Notes: a model not told the origin generated them from the sequence alone. Counted from the stretch's first letter, positions 23,396 to 32,661 are shown. The stretch: 62,568 bases of DNA from Nitrospirota bacterium (GCA_029261165.1 JAJDBV010000001.1:1-62568), one strand, 5' to 3'. Numbers and translations are program-made.

Positions 23396-24820
23396 ATGCC
23401 TGAATTTAAAACCTACCTGCAAGCGGGTTATCCCGCACTGTATGTGCAGACCTTGGAGCCCTCCCGTGCCATCGCGACCTTGTCGCAGCAGGTCGTGGAA
23501 GCACAAGGGATCTCCTTCGTCTGGGATCTTCAGAACGGCGTTGTGACCCAATCAAACGGAGAAAAAATCCCGAACCAGGCCGATCCGAATGCGGCATTAC
23601 AATGCTTTTCCGATTTTCCGGAAAATGCCGTGCTCTTTGTCTGGAATTTTCACCACTTTCTTCACTCCATCGAGATCATACAGGCAATCCAGAACGGTCT
23701 TGATGACTGGAAATCAAAAGGACAATGCCTGGTTGTCCTGGCGCCGGAGGTCAAAATTCCGGTGGAGCTGGAACGGGTCTTTACGCTGATGGAATTTGAG
23801 CTTCCCGATCGGGAAGCCTTGCAATCGATCTTTTCAGATGTCGCGGCCTCGGCTGCACTCCCGATGCCCGAAGAGACCGGCAGAATCCTCGATGCCGCAA
23901 AGGGGCTTACCACCTTTGAGGCGGAAAATGCCTTCGCCCTTTCGGCGCTCGATTCCAAACCCTTCTCCGTCAGTACCATCTCATCACAGAAAGCCCAGAT
24001 GGTGAAGAAGAACGCCTCCATCGACATCCTTGAATCATGCGACCGCTTTGAGACCCTCGGTGGTCTGGCGCAGCTTAAAACCTTTGCCCTTCAGATCGCC
24101 CCTTCACCCCTCGCGCGAGGGCTGCTTCTGCTCGGCGTGCCGGGCTGCGGGAAAAGCCACTTCGCCAAGGCCCTGGGGGGAGAGTTGGATGTGCCGACCC
24201 TCTCGCTCGATTTCGGGCGGCTCTTCGGGTCGCTTGTCGGGCAATCAGAAGCGCGTATACGCCAGGCCCTGGCGGTTGCCGATGCGATGGCGCCGTGTGT
24301 CTTGATGATTGACGAGATCGACAAGGGCTTGTCAGGAACAGGTTCATCCCCCCAATCGGATGGCGGTGTCGGTTCAAGAATCTTCGGCGCGTTTTTGACT
24401 TGGCTGAACGACCACACAAGCCAGGTCTTCGTAGTGGCCACCACAAATAATATCTCCCAGCTTCCGGCTGAATTCCTGCGGGCTGAAAGATGGGACGGCA
24501 TCTTCTTTGTCGATCTTCCAACGAGAGAAGAAAGAGAGGCGATCTTAAAGATTCATGCAGTGACATATGGCATCACGCTGTCCGATCTTCCGGATATGTC
24601 GGCCTGGTCCGGGGCGGAGATCAAGTCGCTCTGCCGGATCTCGGCGATGGCCGGCACAACCTTGAAGGAGGCCGCGCGTTATGTCGTGCCCTTGTCGAGG
24701 AGCATGGGCGAGAAGTTAAAGACTTTGCGGGACTGGGCGAAAAGCCGGACGATTCCGGCATCCATCCCGGCCATGCCGGAGCGGACACGCAAGATCGCCG
24801 CAAGGATCACGGAGAACTAA
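23396..24820 (+). CDS. Ycf46-like AAA+ ATPase
   Basis: This 474-residue ATPase has an N-terminal domain with LQAGYPALYVQTLEPSRAI (about residues 6-25, resembling the Ycf46 opening), then a central degenerate P-loop-like part. A full AAA+ module follows: Walker A LGVPGCGKSHFAKAL (about 245), Walker B CVLMIDEIDKGL (about 300), sensor VVATTNN and the arginine-finger region LRAERWDGIFFVDLP. Ycf46 and Ycf35 (DUF1257) are known from cyanobacteria and plastids, and the next gene is a DUF1257 protein, which supports the call. The substrate is unknown; a remodeller of a DNA or protein complex is likely. The ribosome site is AAGGAG. Confidence 0.82.
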   Translation: MPEFKTYLQAGYPALYVQTLEPSRAIATLSQQVVEAQGISFVWDLQNGVVTQSNGEKIPNQADPNAALQCFSDFPENAVLFVWNFHHFLHSIEIIQAIQNGLDDWKSKGQCLVVLAPEVKIPVELERVFTLMEFELPDREALQSIFSDVAASAALPMPEETGRILDAAKGLTTFEAENAFALSALDSKPFSVSTISSQKAQMVKKNASIDILESCDRFETLGGLAQLKTFALQIAPSPLARGLLLLGVPGCGKSHFAKALGGELDVPTLSLDFGRLFGSLVGQSEARIRQALAVADAMAPCVLMIDEIDKGLSGTGSSPQSDGGVGSRIFGAFLTWLNDHTSQVFVVATTNNISQLPAEFLRAERWDGIFFVDLPTREEREAILKIHAVTYGITLSDLPDMSAWSGAEIKSLCRISAMAGTTLKEAARYVVPLSRSMGEKLKTLRDWAKSRTIPASIPAMPERTRKIAARITEN

Positions 24821-24856
24821 TCGGATCTTTGTCAATAATAAAATAGGAGAAACAGC

Positions 24857-25294
24857 ATGTCACATATCACAAAGATTGAGATCGAGGTGACGGATCTGAC
24901 GGCCCTCAAGGCGGCCTGCAAGCGTCTGAGCCTTCAATTCAATGAAAACCAGCTTACATATCGATGGTACGGGAGCCGTGTCGGTAACGACCCCCTTCCG
25001 GAAGGAATCGCGGTAGAAGATCTTGGGAAATGCGATCACGCGATCAAGGTGCCGGGAGCTTCCTACGAAATCGGAATTCTCAAGGATGGAAACCGCTACC
25101 GTCTTCTCTGGGACAGTTGGACATCAGGTGGACTGGAACAAGTGATCGGAAAAAATGCCGGGCTGCTGAAACAGGCCTACGGCATTGAAAAGACCAAGTC
25201 AGAAGCCCGCCGCAAGGGCTATTCCCTTTACGAGACAAGACATTCAAACGGTGCAATCACCCTGAAGGTCTCACTCGGCGGAGGTGCCGCATGA
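24857..25294 (+). CDS. DUF1257 (Ycf35-like) protein
   Basis: This 145-residue protein starts MSHITKIEIEVTDLTALKAA, the hallmark of the DUF1257/Ycf35 family, and continues with YRLLWDSWTSGGLEQVIG. The function is unknown. In many bacteria the gene sits next to a Ycf46-like AAA protein and a DUF2997 gene, as here on both sides. It overlaps the DUF2997 gene by 4 bp (ATGA), so the three are likely partners. Confidence 0.85.
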   Translation: MSHITKIEIEVTDLTALKAACKRLSLQFNENQLTYRWYGSRVGNDPLPEGIAVEDLGKCDHAIKVPGASYEIGILKDGNRYRLLWDSWTSGGLEQVIGKNAGLLKQAYGIEKTKSEARRKGYSLYETRHSNGAITLKVSLGGGAA

Positions 25295-25482
25295 GGCAGA
25301 TCCGGATCACGATTGATGTCAATGGAGCGGTAGAGATCAAGGCGGAAGGCTTTGCCGGAAAGGCTTGCAAAACGGCAACCGCATTTATCGAAAAAGCGCT
25401 CGGATCGGTAGCAGGCCGGACATTGACCAGCGCCTACTATCAAAACAAGACCGAGAACCTGCTTCAACAAAAGCAGGATTGA
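25291..25482 (+). CDS. DUF2997 small protein
   Basis: This 63-residue protein has a strand-rich opening (IRITIDVNGAVEIKAEGFAG) and a central KACKTATAFIEKALG helix, as in DUF2997. It begins within the DUF1257 stop codon, which implies translational coupling. Function is unknown; it probably belongs to the same complex as the AAA ATPase. Confidence 0.8.
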   Translation: MRQIRITIDVNGAVEIKAEGFAGKACKTATAFIEKALGSVAGRTLTSAYYQNKTENLLQQKQD

Positions 25483-25532
25483 TGGCCCAAATCATTACAA
25501 ATCAATCCAATCCAAAACATGGAGAAACCAGT

Positions 25533-26426
25533 ATGAAACTATTTGAAAACGGCTGCCTTGTGCAGTTGAGTGTCAGCGTGTGGGGTGGAAGGATCAAACT
25601 CCCTTCCACGCTGCTTCAGGTCGATGCCGACCCTTCGCTCATCCGGGCCACGAAATACCTGGTCGACCGGAGCTGCCTCAAGCCGGTGGAAGAAGTCCGG
25701 CATCAGGCCCGGACCTTTCTCTACAACAAGACGCTTCCCTTTCCGGTACCGGGGGTCCTCTTTATACCCAAGTCACTCCTGGGTGAGGTGGACGAAACAT
25801 TCCAGGGCTACCAAAAGGTCTTTGAGAATAAGGTCACGGAGTTTGCCGAGAATTACGATCTCTTCATGAATACCGCCAAACTCCGGCTGAACGGCCTTTT
25901 CAACCCGAATGATTACCCGGCCGATATCCGGGCCAAATTTTCATTCGCCTGGCGTTTCCTGGTGATCGATGCGCCTGGAAAGAGCGGTGTCCTGACACCT
26001 GAAATCTACAATCGTGAAAAGGAGAGCTTTCAGCGGACGATCAAGGAGTTTCAGGAGCTGGCCATGACGACCCTGCGGGTTCGTTTCGCCGAGATGGTTG
26101 ATCATATGGTCGATCGTCTCTCCGGGGAGAAGAAGGTCTTCCGTGATTCTATGATCAACAACATCAGGGATTTCTTGAACGACTTCGAAAAGCTCAACAT
26201 TAGCAACGATGCCGCACTCGGAGAACAGGTCGAGAGATGCCGGTCCATCCTCTCCGGCGTCGATCCGAGTACACTCCGGTCCGACCAGGGCTTCCGTAAA
26301 GAGATCGCAAAAAACATCGCTTCGGTTCAAGGCGCCCTGGACGGCATGATGATCGAGCGGCCCAAAAGAAAAATCCGCTTGAATGTGGAAAAGGAGGCAG
26401 TGCGTGAAGATCGCCTTTCTGCCTGA
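25533..26426 (+). CDS. DUF3150-family protein
   Basis: This 297-residue protein opens MKLFENGCLVQLSVSVWGGR and contains FLYNKTLPFPVPGVLFIPK and a long helical second half, the pattern of DUF3150. DUF3150 genes commonly travel with MoxR/CobS-type AAA genes and PRTRC genes on plasmids. The start is the ATG at 25533 behind GGAGAAACCAGT; a longer frame from 25365 overlaps DUF2997 and is rejected. No enzymatic motif is seen. The next gene overlaps its end. Confidence 0.78.
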   Translation: MKLFENGCLVQLSVSVWGGRIKLPSTLLQVDADPSLIRATKYLVDRSCLKPVEEVRHQARTFLYNKTLPFPVPGVLFIPKSLLGEVDETFQGYQKVFENKVTEFAENYDLFMNTAKLRLNGLFNPNDYPADIRAKFSFAWRFLVIDAPGKSGVLTPEIYNREKESFQRTIKEFQELAMTTLRVRFAEMVDHMVDRLSGEKKVFRDSMINNIRDFLNDFEKLNISNDAALGEQVERCRSILSGVDPSTLRSDQGFRKEIAKNIASVQGALDGMMIERPKRKIRLNVEKEAVREDRLSA

Positions 26427-26664
26427 GGGGAAGGCCTTCATGGTCTACACGGAGGTGTTTGATCTGAGCAATCTCGGATCTTATTCGCATCGCCGTGCCT
26501 CACATGTCGAGCCGACAGAAAAAGGGAGTTGGCGAGCCGACCTTTCTCCTGTAGGGGGACCGCTTATTGGACCGTTTCAGAAGCGGTCTGAAGCCTTATC
26601 CGCGGAACAGGACTGGTTGGAGAGGCATCTTATGGAGGTGTGTGGAGGACAGAATCAAGTATAG
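26404..26664 (+). CDS. Hypothetical 86-residue protein
   Basis: This GTG start lies inside the end of the DUF3150 gene (GGAGGCAGTGC upstream). The product has VYTEVFDLSNLGSYSHRRAS and WLERHLMEVCGG and may fold as a small alpha-beta domain. It is the last gene of the Ycf46-like run and is followed by a perfect terminator 26 bases on. No family is recognised. Confidence 0.6.
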   Translation: MKIAFLPEGKAFMVYTEVFDLSNLGSYSHRRASHVEPTEKGSWRADLSPVGGPLIGPFQKRSEALSAEQDWLERHLMEVCGGQNQV

Positions 26665-26689
26665 ATGGAATGGGGACATGCTCATTTCC

Positions 26690-26731
26690 GGGGGTATCAA
26701 TAGGCGGCTGTCTATTGATACCCCCATTTTT
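26690..26731 (+). terminator. Perfect 14-bp stem terminator
   Basis: GGGGGTATCAATAG and CTATTGATACCCCC with an 8-base loop, then ATTTTTAG. It ends the Ycf46-like gene run. Confidence 0.85.
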
Positions 26732-26881
26732 AGAGCCAATGGGGGTACGTGTTATGATTAAATGGCGAGGAGAGGGGTTTCCCCGGGGATCGTGCCCTTC
26801 ATAGAATTCAAGGGGTGTTAAGACCTTGACTTATCTCAGATAGTTTAATATCCTTTTTTACATATCATAGAGGCAACGAAG

Positions 26882-27109
26882 ATGTCAAAAACCATCAAAG
26901 CAATATATGAAAAAGGTGTTTTTAAACCCCTTACAAAGATTGAGATGAAAGAGCATACGAAACTCACCATCATTCTTCCGGATGAATCCAACCATCCTAC
27001 ATTACAAGCCGGCAGTCTTGACGGCATAATCGATATTGCAAAGGATTGTTCCGATTCTGACCTCTCCATTCACCATGACACCTATCTCTATGGCGCCGGT
27101 TCAGGGTGA
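26882..27109 (+). CDS. DUF104 / AF2212-like antitoxin
   Basis: This 75-residue protein reads KTIKAIYEKGVFKPLTKIEM and then KLTIILPDES, the DUF104/AF2212-like fold used as antitoxin for PIN toxins. Its stop overlaps GTG of a PIN frame that breaks off after 16 residues. The antitoxin is therefore an orphan here. The C-terminal toxin-binding part looks intact. Confidence 0.85.
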   Translation: MSKTIKAIYEKGVFKPLTKIEMKEHTKLTIILPDESNHPTLQAGSLDGIIDIAKDCSDSDLSIHHDTYLYGAGSG

Positions 27110-27156
27110 AGGTCTTTGTAGACACCAGCGCATTCTGCTGTGCTTACGATCCCTAA
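27106..27156 (+). pseudogene. VapC PIN-domain toxin remnant (16 residues)
   Basis: GTG overlapping the antitoxin stop opens KVFVDTSAFCCAYDP and then TAA. The first PIN-domain strand with its Asp is clear, and nothing of the rest follows. The gene was truncated by deletion or rearrangement, leaving only the antitoxin. Confidence 0.75.
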
Positions 27157-27245
27157 AGATCAACACAACCTCAAGGCAAATTTGCCTACCTTCCTTTACA
27201 TCTAAAGGGAATGATATGCCTATAATGAAGTAGGAGGTAATTACG

Positions 27246-27473
27246 ATGATAAAAACGGATGCTCTTTTATCAATGGTTGACACATTGCCGACGGATATTA
27301 AGACACAGCTCATTGAAAAGCTTCTACGGAGCTTAAATCCCACTCAAAAAGGAATTGATGCGCTTTGGGCCGAAGAGGCGGAAAGACGGGTTGATGAAAT
27401 AAGGAAAGGGAAAGTGAAAACAGTTCCTGGAGAGAAGGTCTTTGATGATATTCGACAGCGTTTCTCAAAGTGA
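27246..27473 (+). CDS. Addiction-module antitoxin (ParD/RelB-like, TIGR02574-type)
   Basis: The 75 residues contain LPTDIKTQLIEKLLRSLN and ALWAEEAERRVDEIRKGKVK, the signature of small addiction-module components paired with ParE/RelE toxins. The ribosome site AGGAGG precedes ATG. The toxin gene overlaps its stop by 4 bp. Confidence 0.88.
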   Translation: MIKTDALLSMVDTLPTDIKTQLIEKLLRSLNPTQKGIDALWAEEAERRVDEIRKGKVKTVPGEKVFDDIRQRFSK

Positions 27474-27760
27474 AATATTCCTTTCATCCGTTGGCAAGAG
27501 TAGAACTCGATGAAGCAACCGACTATTATGAGGAGTGTCGGCCGGGGCTCGGATTGGAGTTTGTCAAGGAGATTTTTTCAACGATTCAACGCATCGTTCA
27601 TTTCCCGGATGCATGGTCAATGCTTTCTAAGAATACCAGAAGATGCTTAACCAGCCGATTTCCGTATGGAGTTGTTTATCAGATTTCCGGAGAAGAAATT
27701 TTTATTATCGCTATCGCGCAATCGAATAGGAAGCCCGACTATTGGAAAAAGCGAACATAA
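27470..27760 (+). CDS. ParE/RelE-family toxin
   Basis: The 96 residues read YSFHPLARVELDEATDYYEE, then FVKEIFSTIQRIVHFPDAW, then RRCLTSRFPYGVVYQISGEE and IIAIAQSNRKPDYW, the full ParE/RelE fold. The target may be gyrase or ribosome-bound mRNA. It is coupled to the antitoxin by a 4-bp overlap. The pair is complete. Confidence 0.9.
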   Translation: MKYSFHPLARVELDEATDYYEECRPGLGLEFVKEIFSTIQRIVHFPDAWSMLSKNTRRCLTSRFPYGVVYQISGEEIFIIAIAQSNRKPDYWKKRT

Positions 27761-27940
27761 TATGGGAGTGCGGCGGCGCGCAGATTTCCGTCATAATGCA
27801 GCTTGACCGCGGTATCCAGTGACTGAAATATAGGCCGACCCCCACAAGAGACCAAACACGTTTGGGGTCTGGCGTGAAAGGCTCCCAAAACGCTTATGAT
27901 TATTTCGCTACATTCAATATAGCCACAAGATCATCAATGA

Positions 27941-28138
27941 AAGCTGAAGGGCAAAAAGGCTGCCGATATCTTGGGCGTGACAGAGGCGGGTATTTCACGC
28001 ATACGAAATGCTGATCTGGCCCGCTTCACCCTCGACCGCCTGGTTGAAGTTCTCAACCGTTTATCGATGCATGTCGAAATCAAAGTGACGCAAACCCGAT
28101 CGCTACGCATGAAACACCCTGAGCTATCTGTTTCATAA
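27941..28138 (+). pseudogene. HigA-like HTH antitoxin remnant
   Basis: The frame reads KLKGKKAADILGVTEAGISR, then LARFTLDRLVEVLNRL and HVEIKV, the C-terminal three quarters of a short XRE-family antitoxin. It has no start codon and is closed upstream by TGA directly before the first codon. It is therefore a truncated or frameshifted relic. The related intact gene of this type in the window is at 48024-48383. Confidence 0.7.
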
Positions 28139-28181
28139 GACCAATCCCGCATCTCTGAGAAATAAAAATATTGAATTAATG

Positions 28182-28217
28182 AGGCCCTCTTCGGAGCAAT
28201 CCGTCGAGGGCCTTTTT
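28182..28217 (+). terminator. Intrinsic terminator
   Basis: AGGCCCTC (28182-28189) and GAGGGCCT (28206-28213) pair, with TCGG/CCG inside, followed by TTTTTATT. It lies 56 bases before the methyltransferase gene. Confidence 0.75.
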
Positions 28218-28273
28218 ATTCAGACCATTTTATTCGGAAATGAAGGAGATGACAAACTTATAGAAAGGAGTCT

Positions 28274-30856
28274 ATGGGAAAGAATCAAGCGAATCAGCTC
28301 GACCTGTTCTCGTTTTTTGAAAATAAACCGATAAACGACGCCCCTCTTGAACTATTCCGTCAAGAAAAGAAAAACCCTGTGGAGACGGAAACAACATTCA
28401 ACTATCTATCCTATCCGGTCTGCCCCTCATTATGGGTGACTTCGTTTTCAGGGACGGAAGATCGGGCCAGGAAATATATCGACGCCGTAGGAGAGCTCTC
28501 CGAATTTCAAACGCGTCTTCATCGTCTGATCGAGGAGACACGAAATAATCCGGCCTCTTCATTGGCGGAGAAATGGCGGGAAATCGCTGCACTACAGCAA
28601 TCCCTCTACTGCCGCTATTCCGGCGAGGGGGGGCTTCCGATCAGCGGCAGTCTAGCGCAGGCCCAGCTCTTATTTATCCGGGATCACCAAACGCCCGCAG
28701 AGCAGCGGAAACTCCTCTTTGCGGGACTCTACGCTTATCTTGAAGGCGACTTTCCCTTCTCCGTGAGGCCGCTCACCGAATCCTTAAAGTCGCAACTCAA
28801 GGAGCTGTCGTCCGGAGAGATCAGCACGACGCGCATGGAGCGGTTTCTTCAGATGCTTTCCGAAATCGATGAGACAACTAAGGGCGATCCCCGATTCTCA
28901 AACTCGAAACGATCCCTCAGCTCGGATGAGGGGAACGGAGCCTATTATTCACCCGAAGTGTTTCAACACCTGCTCCGCCTCATCCCGATGACCGCCGTTT
29001 CGGGGCAGGAGATCAACGTCCTGGAACCGAATATTGGAAAAGGGAGTCTCATCCGTCCCCTTGTTCACCGTCCCGGCTTCCTGATCTTCGCAAACGATCT
29101 CAACCCAATCTCCGCAGAGGTGACGGAGCTGACGACGAAGGTCGATCCTTCCGTGATGGCATCTGCCTGTGAAGAAGGCAGGGCGATCCCTGCGGCGAGC
29201 AATTGCGCCGTATTCCGGCATCATGCCTTTGACTTGCACCAGGTATTTCCGGATCATCAGTTCGATCTACTCATCGCCAATCCGCCCTATATTTTCAACC
29301 AGGCAAAGCAGGCGCAAAAACGGGAATTCAAAAGGCTCGGCTTAACAGGCACATCGCAAGGGATCTCTCTGGCCGCTTTTACAAGAAAGATTCTCCCGAT
29401 GAAGCTGCGGGAGGGCGGGATTTCGGTCTTGATCACCTCCTCAAGATCGCGGAATTTCAAGCGGGTGAGACATGCCGAAGGGCTGATCAGCCACCCGGTG
29501 ATGATCCTGGCGTTAACGGGACAGCCCTTCTCTTTCAATGACGCAACACTGATGCCGATCTCCATGCCGGCCTACCCCTTCGACGGGGAAAAGGTCTCCG
29601 GTAAAAGCCAGGTGAAAGCGGAATGTTTCATCTCGGTCAATGTCCTGGTATCGGGCAGGGTCGCAAACGGCAAGGAGTCCCCCTTTTCAGAATGCGACAT
29701 CATTCATCTCGATGTCGAAGATCTTCCCGTCTTCGTCCGACACTGTCTCAATGCAGATCAATGGGGTGCCTTGGATCATCAGGTCTTGGGGCCGTCGATG
29801 CAGATGCTCCAAACTGCCAATCTGCTTCGGATCTTCCTACAACATCAAGAGGCGATCCAGGCTTCCCTCGAATCGGAAATCCGGGCGGCCAGGAGACGAT
29901 ACGATGCGGCCGGGGCCAAGCGCTACCAAAGGTTTCTGAAGGAGATCCAGGCGAAGCGTTTTCACCAGATCGGGACCTTCGAAAAGCTGTCCGGCTGGAT
30001 CGGCGTGCTTGAGAAGCGATGGCAGATCCCCCTTCAAGAGTCCGTCGGGGTCTTCTTAAGAAAAAACCCCTTGCGGAAATACTTCACGAACCATCGACTG
30101 AACCGGCGTCAAACATCCGGGCTTGGGGGCGCAGTCAAAAAGGCCTTTCATTCGATCCTGGCGACCTCCAACCGCTTCCATTCACGGTTCTATCTCCTCT
30201 CAACGATCCATCCGATCCGGGCGAATGCGGCCCTATGCCGGATCGCCGGGGAGTACAACGGTACCTGCTTCAAAACAGACCATCCGGTATTGGGTTGCAT
30301 TCCCTATCCGTTTTCCCTCTATCTGCTCAATGAGAGAGAAATCGTTGATGTCCTGGAAGCCTTCCCGGAGATCGAACAGAAACAGATCCTGCGTCAACTG
30401 CGGCTTCGATCCGCCGATCTCAACAACAATGTCCCGATGTTCAACCAGATCAGTCGGGAGGCCGAGGGATTGATGAAGACCATCCTTGGGGAGGTATGGT
30501 ACAACGCACTGCGCATGGGGGATCTTCCGGGAAAAGAGCACGTTGCAGCACTGCTTCTTTCCGGAAACCCGCTCTGCGAGGCGATATCACAACTCATGCG
30601 CTCGATCCTTCTGCAGGATGCACCCGGACTCACGCAGATCAATCAAGCGATGGAAGGGCTCGATCTGCTGGAAAAACAGAAGAAGTACCTGCATTACCTT
30701 CAAAACTTTTCGGAAACAAGCGTCACGCCGCTTAAGATCCGGAATCTGCTGGTGAAAACAGAAACGATGAAAAACGAACTACAGAAGGGCCTCGAGATCC
30801 TGAAAGGGCCGTCCAGACCGGTCAGGAAGATCCGTCCCCTCCATCTCGTTTCCTGA
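28274..30856 (+). CDS. N6-adenine DNA methyltransferase-like protein (860 aa)
   Basis: This large protein has an N-terminal half without a recognised domain and a class I SAM-dependent methyltransferase core: motif I INVLEPNIGKGSL (about residue 248) and motif IV FDLLIANPPYIF (about 332), the NPPY box of N6-adenine enzymes. The C-terminal 450 residues are helical and could hold target recognition. PRTRC-type plasmids often carry comparable large orphan methyltransferases. No restriction partner is seen. It starts after GAAAGGAGTCT and leads a run of genes (GHKL ATPase, zinc protein, PRTRC). Confidence 0.78.
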   Translation: MGKNQANQLDLFSFFENKPINDAPLELFRQEKKNPVETETTFNYLSYPVCPSLWVTSFSGTEDRARKYIDAVGELSEFQTRLHRLIEETRNNPASSLAEKWREIAALQQSLYCRYSGEGGLPISGSLAQAQLLFIRDHQTPAEQRKLLFAGLYAYLEGDFPFSVRPLTESLKSQLKELSSGEISTTRMERFLQMLSEIDETTKGDPRFSNSKRSLSSDEGNGAYYSPEVFQHLLRLIPMTAVSGQEINVLEPNIGKGSLIRPLVHRPGFLIFANDLNPISAEVTELTTKVDPSVMASACEEGRAIPAASNCAVFRHHAFDLHQVFPDHQFDLLIANPPYIFNQAKQAQKREFKRLGLTGTSQGISLAAFTRKILPMKLREGGISVLITSSRSRNFKRVRHAEGLISHPVMILALTGQPFSFNDATLMPISMPAYPFDGEKVSGKSQVKAECFISVNVLVSGRVANGKESPFSECDIIHLDVEDLPVFVRHCLNADQWGALDHQVLGPSMQMLQTANLLRIFLQHQEAIQASLESEIRAARRRYDAAGAKRYQRFLKEIQAKRFHQIGTFEKLSGWIGVLEKRWQIPLQESVGVFLRKNPLRKYFTNHRLNRRQTSGLGGAVKKAFHSILATSNRFHSRFYLLSTIHPIRANAALCRIAGEYNGTCFKTDHPVLGCIPYPFSLYLLNEREIVDVLEAFPEIEQKQILRQLRLRSADLNNNVPMFNQISREAEGLMKTILGEVWYNALRMGDLPGKEHVAALLLSGNPLCEAISQLMRSILLQDAPGLTQINQAMEGLDLLEKQKKYLHYLQNFSETSVTPLKIRNLLVKTETMKNELQKGLEILKGPSRPVRKIRPLHLVS

Positions 30857-30909
30857 AGCCGACCCGGCGCTGGCTTGTCTCATCAATCACATCTTTTCAG
30901 GAGAATAAT

Positions 30910-32565
30910 ATGACAAGTATCGATTCAAAGAAGGACTTGCATGTCGATGTCAATCTCTCCGTTCTGATTAAAAACTTTGGAGAGGTCTTCTCGGGAGAGA
31001 AGATCTGGATCCGAGAGCTACTACAAAACGCCAGAAGGGCGAAGGCATCCAGGATTCGCCTTTTTACCAGTCCATTGGATCCATGCTACTTACGGATCGA
31101 AGACGACGGCTGCGGCATTCCTGACTTTCAAGCATTGCTGACCCTGGGCGGCTCAGGATGGGACCCGGCCGTGATCGAAAAAGAAAATCCTTTTGGATTG
31201 GGATTCTACGCCACCCTTTATGCCGCTAATAGGGTTGAAATCAGGTCAAATAATCAACGCCTCCTGATCGAGACCGACAAGGTGCTACACGGAGAAAGGA
31301 TCCAGCCAAAACCGGCTCAGACTCCTGTCGGGACGACGATCATCATCGAGCTCAAAAAGCCCTTGGGAAAAACGGCCGATCCAAAACCGGAAGAGATTCA
31401 CTCCCTTTTCAAAGAGATCGTCTCTGGATTTCCCCTCCCCGTCACTCTGGATGGTGTCGAATTGCCGCGGCCTCATGCGCTCGATGTCTGGGAGGGGTTT
31501 CGCTTCGAGCTCCCTGAGGGGGTGGCGCTGGTTGAACTCGATTCCGAAGATTCTTTTGGCATCAATCAAGGCATCACATTTCTCCAGGGACTCGACATCT
31601 CCCATTCACAAAATCACTCCTACCAATGGCCGAACTTCAGCCGCCGGGGGATGCGGGTCTTCATGCACCTGCATGCGGACCAATGGCGTGTCCGCGTCCC
31701 GGACCGGAACGCCCTGTATGAATCGACGGAAACATCTGAAAAGATCGAGACACTTAAGAGGGGCCTCAAGGAAACCGCGGCACGACATATCGTCAACCGG
31801 GGGGAGATCGGGAAATATTTTGAAACCCTCCTTGCCTGGGGCTGTCATGCGCCGATCCGCACCCTCCCCATTTCAAATGGCCGCTGGTCTCGGCTGACGG
31901 CATCCGTACACCTGCCGCATTATGATTCCGAGGAGATCGATTACGCAATCGGTTCGATCCCAGACAGAAAGATCCCGACCCCGGAAAACGGCCTTAGCTT
32001 TATCCGGGATGAGATTGGGATACGTTCAGAAGAGGATGTGATCGATCATCTCTTTGCCGTGTATCTCTTTGAAATACCCATTCTCGACAGCTGGGACGAC
32101 CCGGAACACTGGTTCTCGAAAACCCCCTCCGCCGAGCCGGTCGATGCCTTCTATGACCGGAAGATCTCCGTCTTGGTGAAAGACGAGGAACGCATCGCCG
32201 AGGGAACCTGGTGGGGGAAACGTGTGGTCCTCTGTAGACGTTTCTCCCTCACCCTGGCAGGGTACGGCACGAAAGAGGTTACAGAGGACGCCTTCATCAA
32301 CGGCACCTTCTGGATCCTCGATCAAGCGCTGCACGACAACTACCCGATCGACCAGGCCTTCACTTTCCAGACGGAGTCCGAGGATTTCGATTTGGCTTCG
32401 TTCGAGAACGCGATGGAGCATTTCCGCGCAACGATTGCGATCCTGAAGGGAGATCTTTGCGGCCTCATTGCCAACGCGATTTACCCTTACAGCGACGCGT
32501 TGAAAGGCCATCGCTTCTCGGTTGTGTCCGCAAACGGAAAGATCGAAGTCTCTCAAGGCACATGA
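30910..32565 (+). CDS. GHKL (HSP90-like) ATPase domain protein
   Basis: This 551-residue protein has an N-terminal Bergerat ATP-binding fold: N box WIRELLQNARRAKAS (about 32-45), G1 box RIEDDGCGIPDF (about 62), and G2 box NPFGLGFYATLYAAN (about 94). The rest resembles the transducer and further alpha-beta parts of HSP90/MutL/MORC-like proteins (FSRRGMRVFMHLHADQWRV). Related ATPases work in conformational clamping or in defence. The ribosome site is CAGGAGAATAAT. The partner is unknown; it lies between the methyltransferase and a zinc-binding protein. Confidence 0.8.
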   Translation: MTSIDSKKDLHVDVNLSVLIKNFGEVFSGEKIWIRELLQNARRAKASRIRLFTSPLDPCYLRIEDDGCGIPDFQALLTLGGSGWDPAVIEKENPFGLGFYATLYAANRVEIRSNNQRLLIETDKVLHGERIQPKPAQTPVGTTIIIELKKPLGKTADPKPEEIHSLFKEIVSGFPLPVTLDGVELPRPHALDVWEGFRFELPEGVALVELDSEDSFGINQGITFLQGLDISHSQNHSYQWPNFSRRGMRVFMHLHADQWRVRVPDRNALYESTETSEKIETLKRGLKETAARHIVNRGEIGKYFETLLAWGCHAPIRTLPISNGRWSRLTASVHLPHYDSEEIDYAIGSIPDRKIPTPENGLSFIRDEIGIRSEEDVIDHLFAVYLFEIPILDSWDDPEHWFSKTPSAEPVDAFYDRKISVLVKDEERIAEGTWWGKRVVLCRRFSLTLAGYGTKEVTEDAFINGTFWILDQALHDNYPIDQAFTFQTESEDFDLASFENAMEHFRATIAILKGDLCGLIANAIYPYSDALKGHRFSVVSANGKIEVSQGT

Positions 32566-32592
32566 CAACTTAGAATAACCGGAAACGACTTT

Positions 32593-32637
32593 AGAAGGCC
32601 CTCTTCGGATGCATCCGAAGAGGGCCTTCTTGTTTTC
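32593..32637 (+). terminator. Perfect 38-bp palindrome terminator
   Basis: 32593-32630 is a perfect palindrome built from AGAAGGCCCTCTTCGGAT and its inverse, followed by TGTTTT. It is the most regular of the hairpins in the block. The ribosome site of the next gene follows within 25 bases. Confidence 0.8.
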
Positions 32638-32661
32638 AGACTAAAAGTACAGGAGGACGGC

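Larger units (their letters stand above)
27761..28273. other. Decayed stretch between toxin gene and methyltransferase gene
   Basis: Apart from a broken HTH gene (27941-28138), a palindrome (CCAAACACGTTTGG, near 27858) and a terminator (28182-28217), I see no gene. The stretch looks like remnants of a further toxin-antitoxin module. Confidence 0.5.
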
